In this document: piece by piece, positions 1 to 5,279 of the stretch
Layout: each line of letters opens with the position of its first letter
How positions within the stretch are numbered: position 1 is the stretch's first letter
Assembly: GCA_019323235.1 (NCBI GenBank)
Contig: JAHWHN010000179.1
Location: 1 to 6,597, forward strand
Origin: Candidatus Woesearchaeota archaeon
Lineage (GTDB): Archaea > Nanobdellota > Nanobdellia > Woesearchaeales > JABIAG01
Length of the DNA stretch: 6,597 bases
Direction: 5' to 3'
Notes under the pieces: generated by a model
Told to the model about the DNA's origin: nothing
Seen by the model: only the letters and a program-made list of their open reading frames with translations
Database searches by the model: none
Made by a program: the position numbers and the translations under genes

Positions 1-130
1 ATTTTTCATATTCTTTATCAAATTCATACCACAAAGTATTTGAAAATTCTTTTTTTGTTTCTATTTCAATATAAGAAGAGATTCTTATTTTATCTTCCTT
101 ACTTTCTATTTTTGGTTTGTGAATTATCAT
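1..130 (-). CDS. PP-loop ATPase paralog PP-D, 5' part only (runs off the left edge)
   Basis: The minus strand from the ATG at 130-128 reads 43 residues without a stop up to the window edge. It begins MIIHKPKIESKEDKIRISSY and continues to a LWYEFDKEYEK segment. This matches the first 43 residues of PP-A (5269-6483) and PP-C (1189-2466) almost position by position, so it is a fourth copy of the same family, cut by the window. Only the start of the beta-rich N-terminal domain is visible; the PP-loop and cysteine cluster lie outside, so catalytic competence cannot be judged. The start overlaps the last 32 bases of the glycosyltransferase gene upstream (99-1196) in another frame, and no Shine-Dalgarno site is visible. 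Translation is therefore probably coupled to the upstream gene. Confidence 0.85.
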   Translation of the reverse strand, partial: MIIHKPKIESKEDKIRISSYIEIETKKEFSNTLWYEFDKEYEK

Positions 131-1196
131 TTTTTATTAGTTTTACAAACTTTCTGTATGTTCTTGAATTTTTCTTTAAGATTGCTGAAATTTTCCAGAT
201 TGTGTTAATAGTATATTCCATATATCTAGATTTATTTTTAATATGTTTTCCTTTTCCATGTATATTTTGATTATAATTTTCATTTTTATTTAATCTTGCC
301 ATATTTTTTCCGATTTGAATATATTTTGGTTCAACTTTTATGTCTTTTCTACCTATTGCTCTTAGTTCTTTAACTGTATTGATGTATATTTGATTAAAAT
401 CTTTTACATCAAGAAAGAAGTTATCATATAAAGGACCTAAATCCCATCCTAATTCTAAATGTGTAATTAAATTATTCCTTAATCTAAATCTTGTTTGAAT
501 AGGATAGGTAATTTTATTTGGTTTTTTATCATCAAATCTATGATGCCATCTTAAGAAAGGTAAGCAAAGTGTTTTTCCACCTTTTCTTCTAAATTTTTCT
601 TGAATATATTTTTCTTCCCCTCCAAATCCTTTAAACAATGGATTAATCTTAGGAAATGCTTCTTTTCTACAACTTAGCATACCCATTCCTTGTGCAATTA
701 TTTCAAATGGTTTTGAATTTGGATTTTCGCCTCTTTTATCTTTTGCCCAAGTACCGCATTGTTTATTGAACCATTCATCACTCCAGTGTGTGAAATAAGT
801 TTTATTATGAATTAAAGGTCCTTGTAATAAATCGTTGGTTTTTGGATTTTTTTCATAATAATTTAACAATTTTTTTAAAGATCCTTTTTCAAAAAGGACA
901 TGGCAATCCATACAAAGAACATAAGGTGTATTAGCAATTTCAAAAACTTTATATTTTGTAAATGAAGTTGCTACTTCTCTCATGGGAACATATTTGTAAT
1001 TTTCTCTAACTTCTTCTCTCAAAAATCTTCTTACAGCTTCACCATGTTTTCCCGCAGGGTTATTATCAAGTATAAGAAATTCTATATCTTTTAATATTTC
1101 TGGGTGATATAATTGTATAGCTTTGATTGAGAAAAATATACCGTCATAATCATCAAATGTCGCCATTCCTATTGTTAGTTTTTTTCTTTCAGTCAT
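99..1196 (-). CDS. GT-A fold glycosyltransferase (GT2/GT27-like, DxH motif) with PP-loop-type C-terminal tail
   Basis: This 365-residue protein probably transfers a sugar from a nucleotide-sugar donor at the cytoplasmic face. The N-terminal strand LTIGMATFDDYDG (residues 7-19) and LILDNNP (41-47) form the nucleotide-binding half. MDCHV carries the metal-binding Asp97-x-His99, the DxH form known from polypeptide GalNAc-transferases and related GT2 enzymes. GFGGEEKYI (190-198) followed by LPFLRWHHRF (212-221) is the acceptor and metal-ligand region typical of that group. The recognisable domain ends near residue 265. The remaining roughly 100 residues are basic and low in complexity, and end in a 25-residue tail (333-357) that matches the C-terminus of the neighbouring PP-loop proteins. 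The start overlaps the end of PP-C by 8 bases and the end overlaps the start of PP-D by 32. No Shine-Dalgarno site is visible, so coupling is likely. No N-terminal signal or membrane segment is seen. The acceptor is unknown. Confidence 0.93.
   Translation of the reverse strand: MTERKKLTIGMATFDDYDGIFFSIKAIQLYHPEILKDIEFLILDNNPAGKHGEAVRRFLREEVRENYKYVPMREVATSFTKYKVFEIANTPYVLCMDCHVLFEKGSLKKLLNYYEKNPKTNDLLQGPLIHNKTYFTHWSDEWFNKQCGTWAKDKRGENPNSKPFEIIAQGMGMLSCRKEAFPKINPLFKGFGGEEKYIQEKFRRKGGKTLCLPFLRWHHRFDDKKPNKITYPIQTRFRLRNNLITHLELGWDLGPLYDNFFLDVKDFNQIYINTVKELRAIGRKDIKVEPKYIQIGKNMARLNKNENYNQNIHGKGKHIKNKSRYMEYTINTIWKISAILKKNSRTYRKFVKLIKNDNSQTKNRK
126..200 (-). repeat. Shared C-terminal tail module, copy in the DxH glycosyltransferase
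   Basis: These bases encode residues 333-357 of the glycosyltransferase: IWKISAILKKNSRTYRKF and then VKLIKND. Against the PP-B tail, 19 of 27 residues are identical when the two following residues (NS) are included. The similarity is also visible in the DNA: about 55 of 75 positions agree with the PP-C copy by hand count. The last bases form the leader and ATG of PP-D. Confidence 0.75.
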
Positions 1197-2466
1197 TTTT
1201 TATTAATTTTACAAATTTTTTGTAAATATTTGATTTCTTCTTTAAGTATGCAGAGGGCATCCAAATAGCTGCCCAGGTTAATCTAAGGGCCATTTCAGTA
1301 GTTTGGAATATTTTAGTTTTTACCCATCTCATTTTACTTTTAAATAATGCCCATCTTATTTGATAAATTATATCTTTTCTACCCTTTTTCCTTGCATATT
1401 TAATTATTCCTTTGCAGAAAACAAACTTGTCTGTTCCTCTTATAATCCAGTTTCTTATTTTCTTTTTGTTTAATGGGGTGAGAAAAGTATTATATTTTGA
1501 AAGTGAACCCGCAAGATGGAGAGTAATCATCGTTCTTATACATTTACTACATTCTCCACAATTTTTTGTTTTTATACTATTCCAGCAAACTCTAAGATTA
1601 TCATATGATTTTGGCCATTTTGCAACTTCTATTGTCTTTTCTACTCGGGTTTTGTCACAACCATGATGGATTATTTCAAGATTTTCGTTTCTTAATAGTG
1701 GGTCAGCAAAAGGAGTTGATCCCCAAGGAATTTGATCGTTATAATTATGACTTGAAGGGATATAAAATCTATAAAATAATTTATCAAGAATAGTTGCAAC
1801 TCCCAATATTGTGCTTGCATGAGTTTCATTACCTGAAACTACCCCTCCTAATCCCCCAAATACCTCCTCAATATTTGTTGTAACAGTTATTAATTCTATG
1901 CCTAGTTCTTTTGTAAATTTCTGGTACTTTTTTTTAAGTAAATCATATGAGTCTTCTGAGATCTCATAAAGAGGTCTTACTCCATTATCAATAATTAAGC
2001 AATGTGTAATTTGAAATGGTTTATAATGTTCATTCTCGGGAATATGTTTTAGTAAAGTATAGAATGAATCAATTCCTCCTGTGAATGAGCTACCTACTCT
2101 TTTTGAATTAAATTTTGAAACTTTATATCCTTTTGGAATAATTTTAATTTTATGAAACTTTTTAGGTCTCCAAAAAGGGAAAGCTTCTGGTTTCCAAAAA
2201 TTAAAATATCCTTGAAATTCTTTTAAATTATAAGCAAGCTTTGGAGAAATATTTCCTTCTACTTTAATATCTTCATTAAGACACATTGCAAACAGAGTAT
2301 TTACAACAACAAAACCATTAAGGCTTCCTGAAATATACTTCTTGTATTTTTTGTCAAATTCAAACCATAATTCTTGTGAAAGATTATGTCTAGATTCAAC
2401 TTCAATATAAGCAGAAACTTTTACTTTACTTCCTTTTTCTTCTATTTTTGGTTTATGAATTATCAT
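1189..2466 (-). CDS. PP-loop ATPase paralog PP-C (QueC-like fold, four-Cys cluster)
   Basis: This is a 425-residue predicted PP-loop ATP pyrophosphatase. Residues 1-120 form a beta-rich N-terminal domain with a NEDIKVEGNISPKL segment (64-77). The nucleotide loop TGGIDS is at 129-134, where the usual first Ser is Thr. A conserved region follows with PWGSTPFADPLL (247-258), IIHHG (265-269), and an Arg and Lys before WPKSY. Cys294, Cys303, Cys306 and Cys309 give C-x8-C-x2-C-x2-C, the zinc pattern of QueC, and RTMITL follows directly. Family members adenylate a substrate with ATP for amidation, thiolation or nitrile formation; the substrate here is not evident. The length and N-terminal domain differ from true QueC (about 220-230 residues). 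The gene overlaps PP-B upstream by 14 bases and the glycosyltransferase downstream by 8. It ends in the shared basic tail (401-425). Confidence 0.93.
   Translation of the reverse strand: MIIHKPKIEEKGSKVKVSAYIEVESRHNLSQELWFEFDKKYKKYISGSLNGFVVVNTLFAMCLNEDIKVEGNISPKLAYNLKEFQGYFNFWKPEAFPFWRPKKFHKIKIIPKGYKVSKFNSKRVGSSFTGGIDSFYTLLKHIPENEHYKPFQITHCLIIDNGVRPLYEISEDSYDLLKKKYQKFTKELGIELITVTTNIEEVFGGLGGVVSGNETHASTILGVATILDKLFYRFYIPSSHNYNDQIPWGSTPFADPLLRNENLEIIHHGCDKTRVEKTIEVAKWPKSYDNLRVCWNSIKTKNCGECSKCIRTMITLHLAGSLSKYNTFLTPLNKKKIRNWIIRGTDKFVFCKGIIKYARKKGRKDIIYQIRWALFKSKMRWVKTKIFQTTEMALRLTWAAIWMPSAYLKKKSNIYKKFVKLIKND
1192..1266 (-). repeat. Shared C-terminal tail module, copy in PP-C
   Basis: These bases encode the last 25 residues of PP-C (IWMPSAYLKKKSNIYKKF and then VKLIKND). 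The final bases overlap the ATG of the downstream glycosyltransferase. The A-rich 3' end, TTTGTAAAATTAATAAAAAA on the minus strand, is nearly identical to the segment just before the PP-D start, differing by one base. Confidence 0.75.
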
Positions 2467-3721
2467 TTTTTACAAATTTCACAAATCTCCGATATGTTTT
2501 TGATTTTTTCTTTAAATATGCAGAAGGTTTCCACATGGTTGCCCAGATTAACTTAAGTCCTAATTCTAAATCTTCAAAGATTTTGATTTTTCGTTTAATT
2601 TTGTTCTTAAATCTTATTACTTTACACCTAATTAAAGCATATTTAATATCAAATGCAATATCTTTTCTTCCTTTTGATATAACATATTCTAATATTTCTT
2701 TAAGAAAAGTATAACTGTGGGGATTTACGGGGAAATTTCTTATACTTTTTCTAGTTAATTTTACAGGGAATGTAGTATATTTATGAAGTTTTTTTTGTAC
2801 TTTTAATGTTATCATTGTCCTAAGACACTTTTCACATCTACAGCAGTTTTTTAACCCAATATTTTTAATCCCACAAACTCTTAATCTTGAATATGTTTCA
2901 GGAATTTTTGAAATAAATTCTGTTTTTTCTGTTCTTCTTTTACTTGAACCGTGATGAATTATTTCCAAGGATTCTGTAGATAATAGATGGTCTGTCATAG
3001 GATGGTATCCTTCTTTTGCCAAGTTACTATAATGATATCCTGAGGGGATGTAAAATTTTGAAATTTTATTACTTAAAATTAATGCTGTACTAGCTAAAAA
3101 AACACCACAAGTATATATTCCAAAACAATTTCCTGGTATATGTTTACTAAAGTCTAACAAATTAGTTTTTGATTGTAAAATTCCTAAGTTTAGTTTTTTA
3201 ATTAAGCTTTCATTAGATTTTAAAGCAACATTATAATTCTCTTCATATTTAAGACTTATTTCTAAACCATGTATAAATAGAGCATGTGTTATTTTATAAT
3301 CTGGATCAGAATCATTTAAAAAAGAATATAAAGTATGAAATGAGTCAACACCTCCTGAAAAGCAACTTGCAATATATTTTCCTTTAGATTCATGTTTCTT
3401 TAAATTTTCACACTTTATTTTAATTCTTTTGAATTTTTCTGGCCACCATGTTGCCCATATCTCTTGACATTCTTCTAATCCTCTTCTTAGTTTTGGAGAA
3501 ATTGTTCCTTTTATTTCTAAGTCTTCATTAATACTCATGGCAGTAGGTAATAATGCTACAAGAAAACCATCTGATCTATTAGAAATAAATTTTTCATGAC
3601 TTTTTGGAAATTGATACCATAATTTTTTAAGATTCTGAAATTTGGGATTGTCAAATTCAATATCGGAATAAATGATTATATTGTCCTTATTTTTTTTAAT
3701 TTTTGGTTTATAAATTATCAA
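2453..3721 (-). CDS. PP-loop ATPase paralog PP-B, first gene of the left operon, TTG start
   Basis: This 422-residue paralog of PP-A and PP-C is the most diverged of the three complete copies. It has the N-terminal domain (1-115, with NEDLEIKGTISPKL at 65-78), the nucleotide loop SGGVDS (122-127) and IIHHG (254-258). The cysteine cluster is Cys283, Cys293, Cys296 and Cys299, with an extra Cys294 and one more residue in the first spacing than in its paralogs. The start codon is TTG at 3721-3719. It is chosen because it gives MIIYKPKI, aligned with MIIHKPKI of the ATG-started paralogs, and because the Shine-Dalgarno site AAGGGGG lies 9 bases upstream. A TATA-like box stands about 40 bases upstream, so this is probably the first gene of the PP-B, PP-C, glycosyltransferase, PP-D operon. 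The tail (396-420) matches that of PP-C and of the glycosyltransferase. The substrate is unknown. Confidence 0.92.
   Translation of the reverse strand: MIIYKPKIKKNKDNIIIYSDIEFDNPKFQNLKKLWYQFPKSHEKFISNRSDGFLVALLPTAMSINEDLEIKGTISPKLRRGLEECQEIWATWWPEKFKRIKIKCENLKKHESKGKYIASCFSGGVDSFHTLYSFLNDSDPDYKITHALFIHGLEISLKYEENYNVALKSNESLIKKLNLGILQSKTNLLDFSKHIPGNCFGIYTCGVFLASTALILSNKISKFYIPSGYHYSNLAKEGYHPMTDHLLSTESLEIIHHGSSKRRTEKTEFISKIPETYSRLRVCGIKNIGLKNCCRCEKCLRTMITLKVQKKLHKYTTFPVKLTRKSIRNFPVNPHSYTFLKEILEYVISKGRKDIAFDIKYALIRCKVIRFKNKIKRKIKIFEDLELGLKLIWATMWKPSAYLKKKSKTYRRFVKFVKNDNS
2462..2536 (-). repeat. Shared C-terminal tail module, copy in PP-B
   Basis: These bases encode residues 396-420 of PP-B (MWKPSAYLKKKSKTYRRF and then VKFVKND). 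The module runs directly into the ATG of PP-C, which is read in a different frame. Confidence 0.75.
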
Positions 3722-3730
3722 ATTAACTTT

Positions 3731-3737
3731 CCCCCTT
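3731..3737 (-). promoter_or_regulatory. Shine-Dalgarno site deciding the TTG start of PP-B
   Basis: The minus strand reads AAGGGGG, separated by 9 bases from the TTG at 3721-3719. It is the only G-rich run in the intergenic region, and it supports TTG initiation where no nearby ATG would give the family's conserved N-terminus. Confidence 0.7.
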
Positions 3738-3757
3738 AATACGTTTAAGTTGTTTTA

Positions 3758-3766
3758 TTTATAAAA
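3758..3766 (-). promoter_or_regulatory. Putative archaeal TATA box for the PP-B operon
   Basis: The minus strand reads TTTTATAAA. Archaeal transcription usually starts about 25 bases downstream, which would be near 3736, giving a very short leader that starts at the Shine-Dalgarno site. The box overlaps the left arm of the palindrome at 3765-3790 by two bases, so a protein bound there could interfere with TBP/TFB. Confidence 0.5.
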
Positions 3767-3790
3767 TTGACTATTGTCTAATGGTCAATT
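3765..3790. promoter_or_regulatory. 26-base imperfect palindrome between divergent promoters (candidate operator)
   Basis: The left arm AATTGACTATT and right arm AATGGTCAATT are complementary at 10 of 11 positions around a GTCT centre. The single mismatch would be a G-U pair in plus-strand RNA. The outer seven pairs (AATTGAC/GTCAATT) are perfect. It lies next to the minus-strand TATA box and about 38 bases before the plus-strand one. A dimeric regulator site is the likeliest reading. A hairpin at the end of a transcript is less likely because no gene ends here. Confidence 0.5.
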
Positions 3791-3827
3791 AGGGACAAAA
3801 GTTTCTTTAAACTAATAAAACGATAGA

Positions 3828-3835
3828 TTTATATA
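3828..3835 (+). promoter_or_regulatory. Putative archaeal TATA box for the plus-strand two-gene unit
   Basis: TTTATATA is a near-consensus archaeal TATA box. Initiation would be expected around 3855-3862, leaving a leader of about 30 bases before the ATG at 3891. No Shine-Dalgarno site is visible in that leader. Confidence 0.6.
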
Positions 3836-3840
3836 CCATA

Positions 3841-3857
3841 AATACAATAATTGTATT
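3841..3857. promoter_or_regulatory. 17-base perfect palindrome downstream of the plus-strand TATA box (candidate operator)
   Basis: AATACAAT and ATTGTATT are perfect inverted copies around one central A. The site lies between the TATA box and the expected transcription start, a usual place for archaeal repressor operators. The arms are AT-rich, so chance is a real alternative. Confidence 0.4.
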
Positions 3858-3890
3858 AATTTACAAAATAAATAATTAATATATTTGAAT

Positions 3891-4121
3891 ATGGTAGACT
3901 TAAAAAGACGTGAAAATATAAAAAAAGGTTTTTTATATACTTGTATTGCATTTGGAAGTGTACTATTTATTAAAGAGGGTGGTATCACAAGAATAATCTC
4001 AGGTTTAGTTGGTGATTATTATGATAAAGAGATAGATGATCTTAGAAAAGCAGGAAAACGTCACGAAGCTGTTCGAAAGGTTAGAGAAAAGGAAGATACT
4101 TTATCAAGTATTCTTAAATAA
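3891..4121 (+). CDS. Small unrecognised membrane protein (76 residues)
   Basis: I do not recognise the family. The start is the ATG at 3891; an in-frame TTG at 3885 would add two residues and has no supporting signal. The N-terminus is basic (MVDLKRRENIKKG), followed by a hydrophobic stretch at about 14-27 (FLYTCIAFGSVLFI) and a second, weaker one at about 31-40. This suggests a single membrane span or a short re-entrant pair, with the N-terminus in the cytoplasm by the positive-inside rule. Residues 43-76 are strongly charged and probably helical (DKEIDDLRKAGKRHEAVRKV), perhaps a coiled coil. It has its own TATA-like box at 3828-3835. The tatA-like gene follows 70 bases downstream on the same strand, so the two may be co-transcribed and this protein could be a membrane partner or merely a neighbour. 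Confidence 0.75.
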   Translation: MVDLKRRENIKKGFLYTCIAFGSVLFIKEGGITRIISGLVGDYYDKEIDDLRKAGKRHEAVRKVREKEDTLSSILK

Positions 4122-4141
4122 TTAGACAGAATACTTTTAAG

Positions 4142-4159
4142 AAATAAAACATTTTATTT
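4142..4159 (+). terminator. Weak AT-only inverted repeat with a T-rich right arm
   Basis: AAATAAAA and TTTTATTT are perfect inverted copies separated by CA, 21 bases after the stop of the small membrane protein. As RNA the stem would be all A-U, so any termination would come from the T-rich run rather than the hairpin. It could be partial termination before tatA, or simply base composition. Confidence 0.25.
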
Positions 4160-4180
4160 TAAGATGATTAAACTCATATT

Positions 4181-4186
4181 GGAGGT
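4181..4186 (+). promoter_or_regulatory. Strong Shine-Dalgarno site of the tatA-like gene
   Basis: GGAGGT lies 5 bases before the ATG at 4192. It is the best ribosome-binding site in the window and argues strongly that the short reading frame after it is translated. Confidence 0.85.
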
Positions 4187-4191
4187 TAAAA

Positions 4192-4359
4192 ATGGCATTT
4201 GGAGCAACTGAATTAATAATTATTCTTTTGGCAATAATATTTCTCTTTGGTGGGAAAAAATTTCTTGACTGGGTTAGTAAAATAAAAGAAGCAAAAAAAG
4301 AGCTTTCTAAGCCTGTTAAATCAAAGAAATCCACTAAAAAAACAAAAAAGAAAGAATAA
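4192..4359 (+). CDS. tatA: Short TatA-like twin-arginine translocase subunit (55 residues)
   Basis: TatA forms the pore-like oligomer of the twin-arginine pathway, which moves folded proteins across the cytoplasmic membrane. The protein starts MAFGATELIIILLAIIFLFG. It has the polar Glu7 at the head of a short transmembrane helix (8-18), the FG hinge at 19-20 with G-K-K after it, an amphipathic helix (about 23-40, KFLDWVSKIKEAKKELSK) and a Lys-rich tail (41-55). This is the full TatA plan at the short end of the family's length. TatB cannot be fully excluded, but Glu7, the short helix and the archaeal setting favour TatA. A GGAGGT site precedes the ATG. No tatC or twin-arginine substrate is visible here. 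The gene converges on the GT8 gene with only 5 bases between the stops. Confidence 0.85.
   Translation: MAFGATELIIILLAIIFLFGGKKFLDWVSKIKEAKKELSKPVKSKKSTKKTKKKE
4334..4353 (-). terminator. T-tract terminator for the PP-A/GT8 operon, inside the tatA 3' end
   Basis: Just past the GT8 stop, the minus strand carries T-runs of 3, 6 and 7 bases (complements of the A-runs at 4351-4353, 4344-4349 and 4336-4342). Archaeal RNA polymerase terminates on such tracts. They also encode the Lys-rich end of TatA. Confidence 0.5.
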
Positions 4360-4361
4360 TC

Positions 4362-4386
4362 TTTTTATTTTTTAGATATTTTTTTT
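4362..4386 (+). terminator. T-tract terminator for the plus-strand unit, inside the GT8 3' end
   Basis: T-runs of 5, 6 and 8 bases (4362-4366, 4368-4373, 4379-4386) follow the tatA stop directly. No GC-rich hairpin precedes them, which fits archaeal intrinsic termination. The same bases encode the Lys-rich C-terminus of the GT8 protein. Confidence 0.55.
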
Positions 4387-5279
4387 AATATTATTCCAAA
4401 TTTACCGAGAAGTTTATCTAATTTCACAATTGGGGAATATATTTTCATTTTAAATATTAATTTTCTTGAATAATTTTGGATTTGTTTTTTTGTCCAGATC
4501 TTATTTAATTTGATAGGTTTTTTAATATCAATTAATTCTGCTTTTCTTAAATTAGATTTCCATTCCCTATAATATGGATTATTCTTATTCCATGGTTTTC
4601 TTTCACCAATAAAATGTAAGATTCCTTTTACTTTGTTATTAAATAAAAAACATCCTGTTGCTTTGTATACATATAAGTTATACATTGTTGGAAGAGATGT
4701 CCATTTTTTGTAGAAAAATAAGTTTAAAATTCCTTGCTCACCAACCTTTGAAATATTTTTATATTTCTCAAATAATCTAATTATCTTTTCAAAAGTATCT
4801 TTTTTTATAATTTCAGTATTAAATGAAAAAACTCCAGAATTAAAACTAGTTGTATTTAAATTATAATCTCTAATTTTTGAACCTTTTTTTGCAAATTGAG
4901 AATCTAATTTACTTGGTGAGTCAATTGCAGCACCAAAGCCTTTGATTTTCTTCAAATTGCTTAAAGGCATTTTAACTATTATGTCTGCATCTAAAAAAAC
5001 AATATTTTTCCATTTTTTAAATTCTTCATTAAACAAATAAAATTTATTTGAAACCACTCCCGACATAAAACCAAATTTTCCTTTAATTAAAGGTTTGCAC
5101 TTTTTAATTAATATTCCTTTATCTCTAAACCATTTTAATTTAATTTCAGGAATTTCATGAGATAAAAGCATATAATCTCCATCCCATCCTCCATTAAAGT
5201 ATGCACTAGAAAAAAGTTGTTTGGCTTGTTTAATAAATTTTTCATCTGCTAATGTAACTAATAGATTTTTATGTTTCAT
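4365..5279 (-). CDS. GT8 family glycosyltransferase (glycogenin/LgtC-like)
   Basis: This 304-residue retaining glycosyltransferase of family GT8 probably uses a UDP-sugar donor, usually glucose or galactose in this family. The family landmarks appear in order. The metal-binding Asp97-Ala-Asp99 is in NIVFLDADII. FNSGVFSFN is at 146-154, GEQGILN at 180-186 (Glu where many relatives have Asp before Gln), and LHFIGERKPW at 221-230 is the His-x-x-Gly-x-x-Lys-Pro-Trp signature. Residues 250-304 are basic and may lie along the membrane. The last residues, GIILKKISKK, recall the first half of the tail shared by other genes here, but are too short to be sure. The ATG at 5279 overlaps the end of PP-A by 11 bases, and AAAAGGT 7 bases upstream is a weak Shine-Dalgarno site. 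The gene is presumably co-transcribed with PP-A. Confidence 0.94.
   Translation of the reverse strand: MKHKNLLVTLADEKFIKQAKQLFSSAYFNGGWDGDYMLLSHEIPEIKLKWFRDKGILIKKCKPLIKGKFGFMSGVVSNKFYLFNEEFKKWKNIVFLDADIIVKMPLSNLKKIKGFGAAIDSPSKLDSQFAKKGSKIRDYNLNTTSFNSGVFSFNTEIIKKDTFEKIIRLFEKYKNISKVGEQGILNLFFYKKWTSLPTMYNLYVYKATGCFLFNNKVKGILHFIGERKPWNKNNPYYREWKSNLRKAELIDIKKPIKLNKIWTKKQIQNYSRKLIFKMKIYSPIVKLDKLLGKFGIILKKISKK

Noticed and set aside
40..2714. Several plus-strand open frames of 60-90 codons, rich in Phe, Leu and Ile
   Set aside because: They are complements of Lys- and Asn-rich coding sequence on the minus strand, have no ribosome-binding sites, and overlap well-supported enzymes.
4137..4334. 65-codon minus-strand frame beginning MDFFDLTGLES
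   Set aside because: It lies antisense to the tatA-like gene, which has a strong ribosome-binding site and a recognisable family; the antisense frame has neither.
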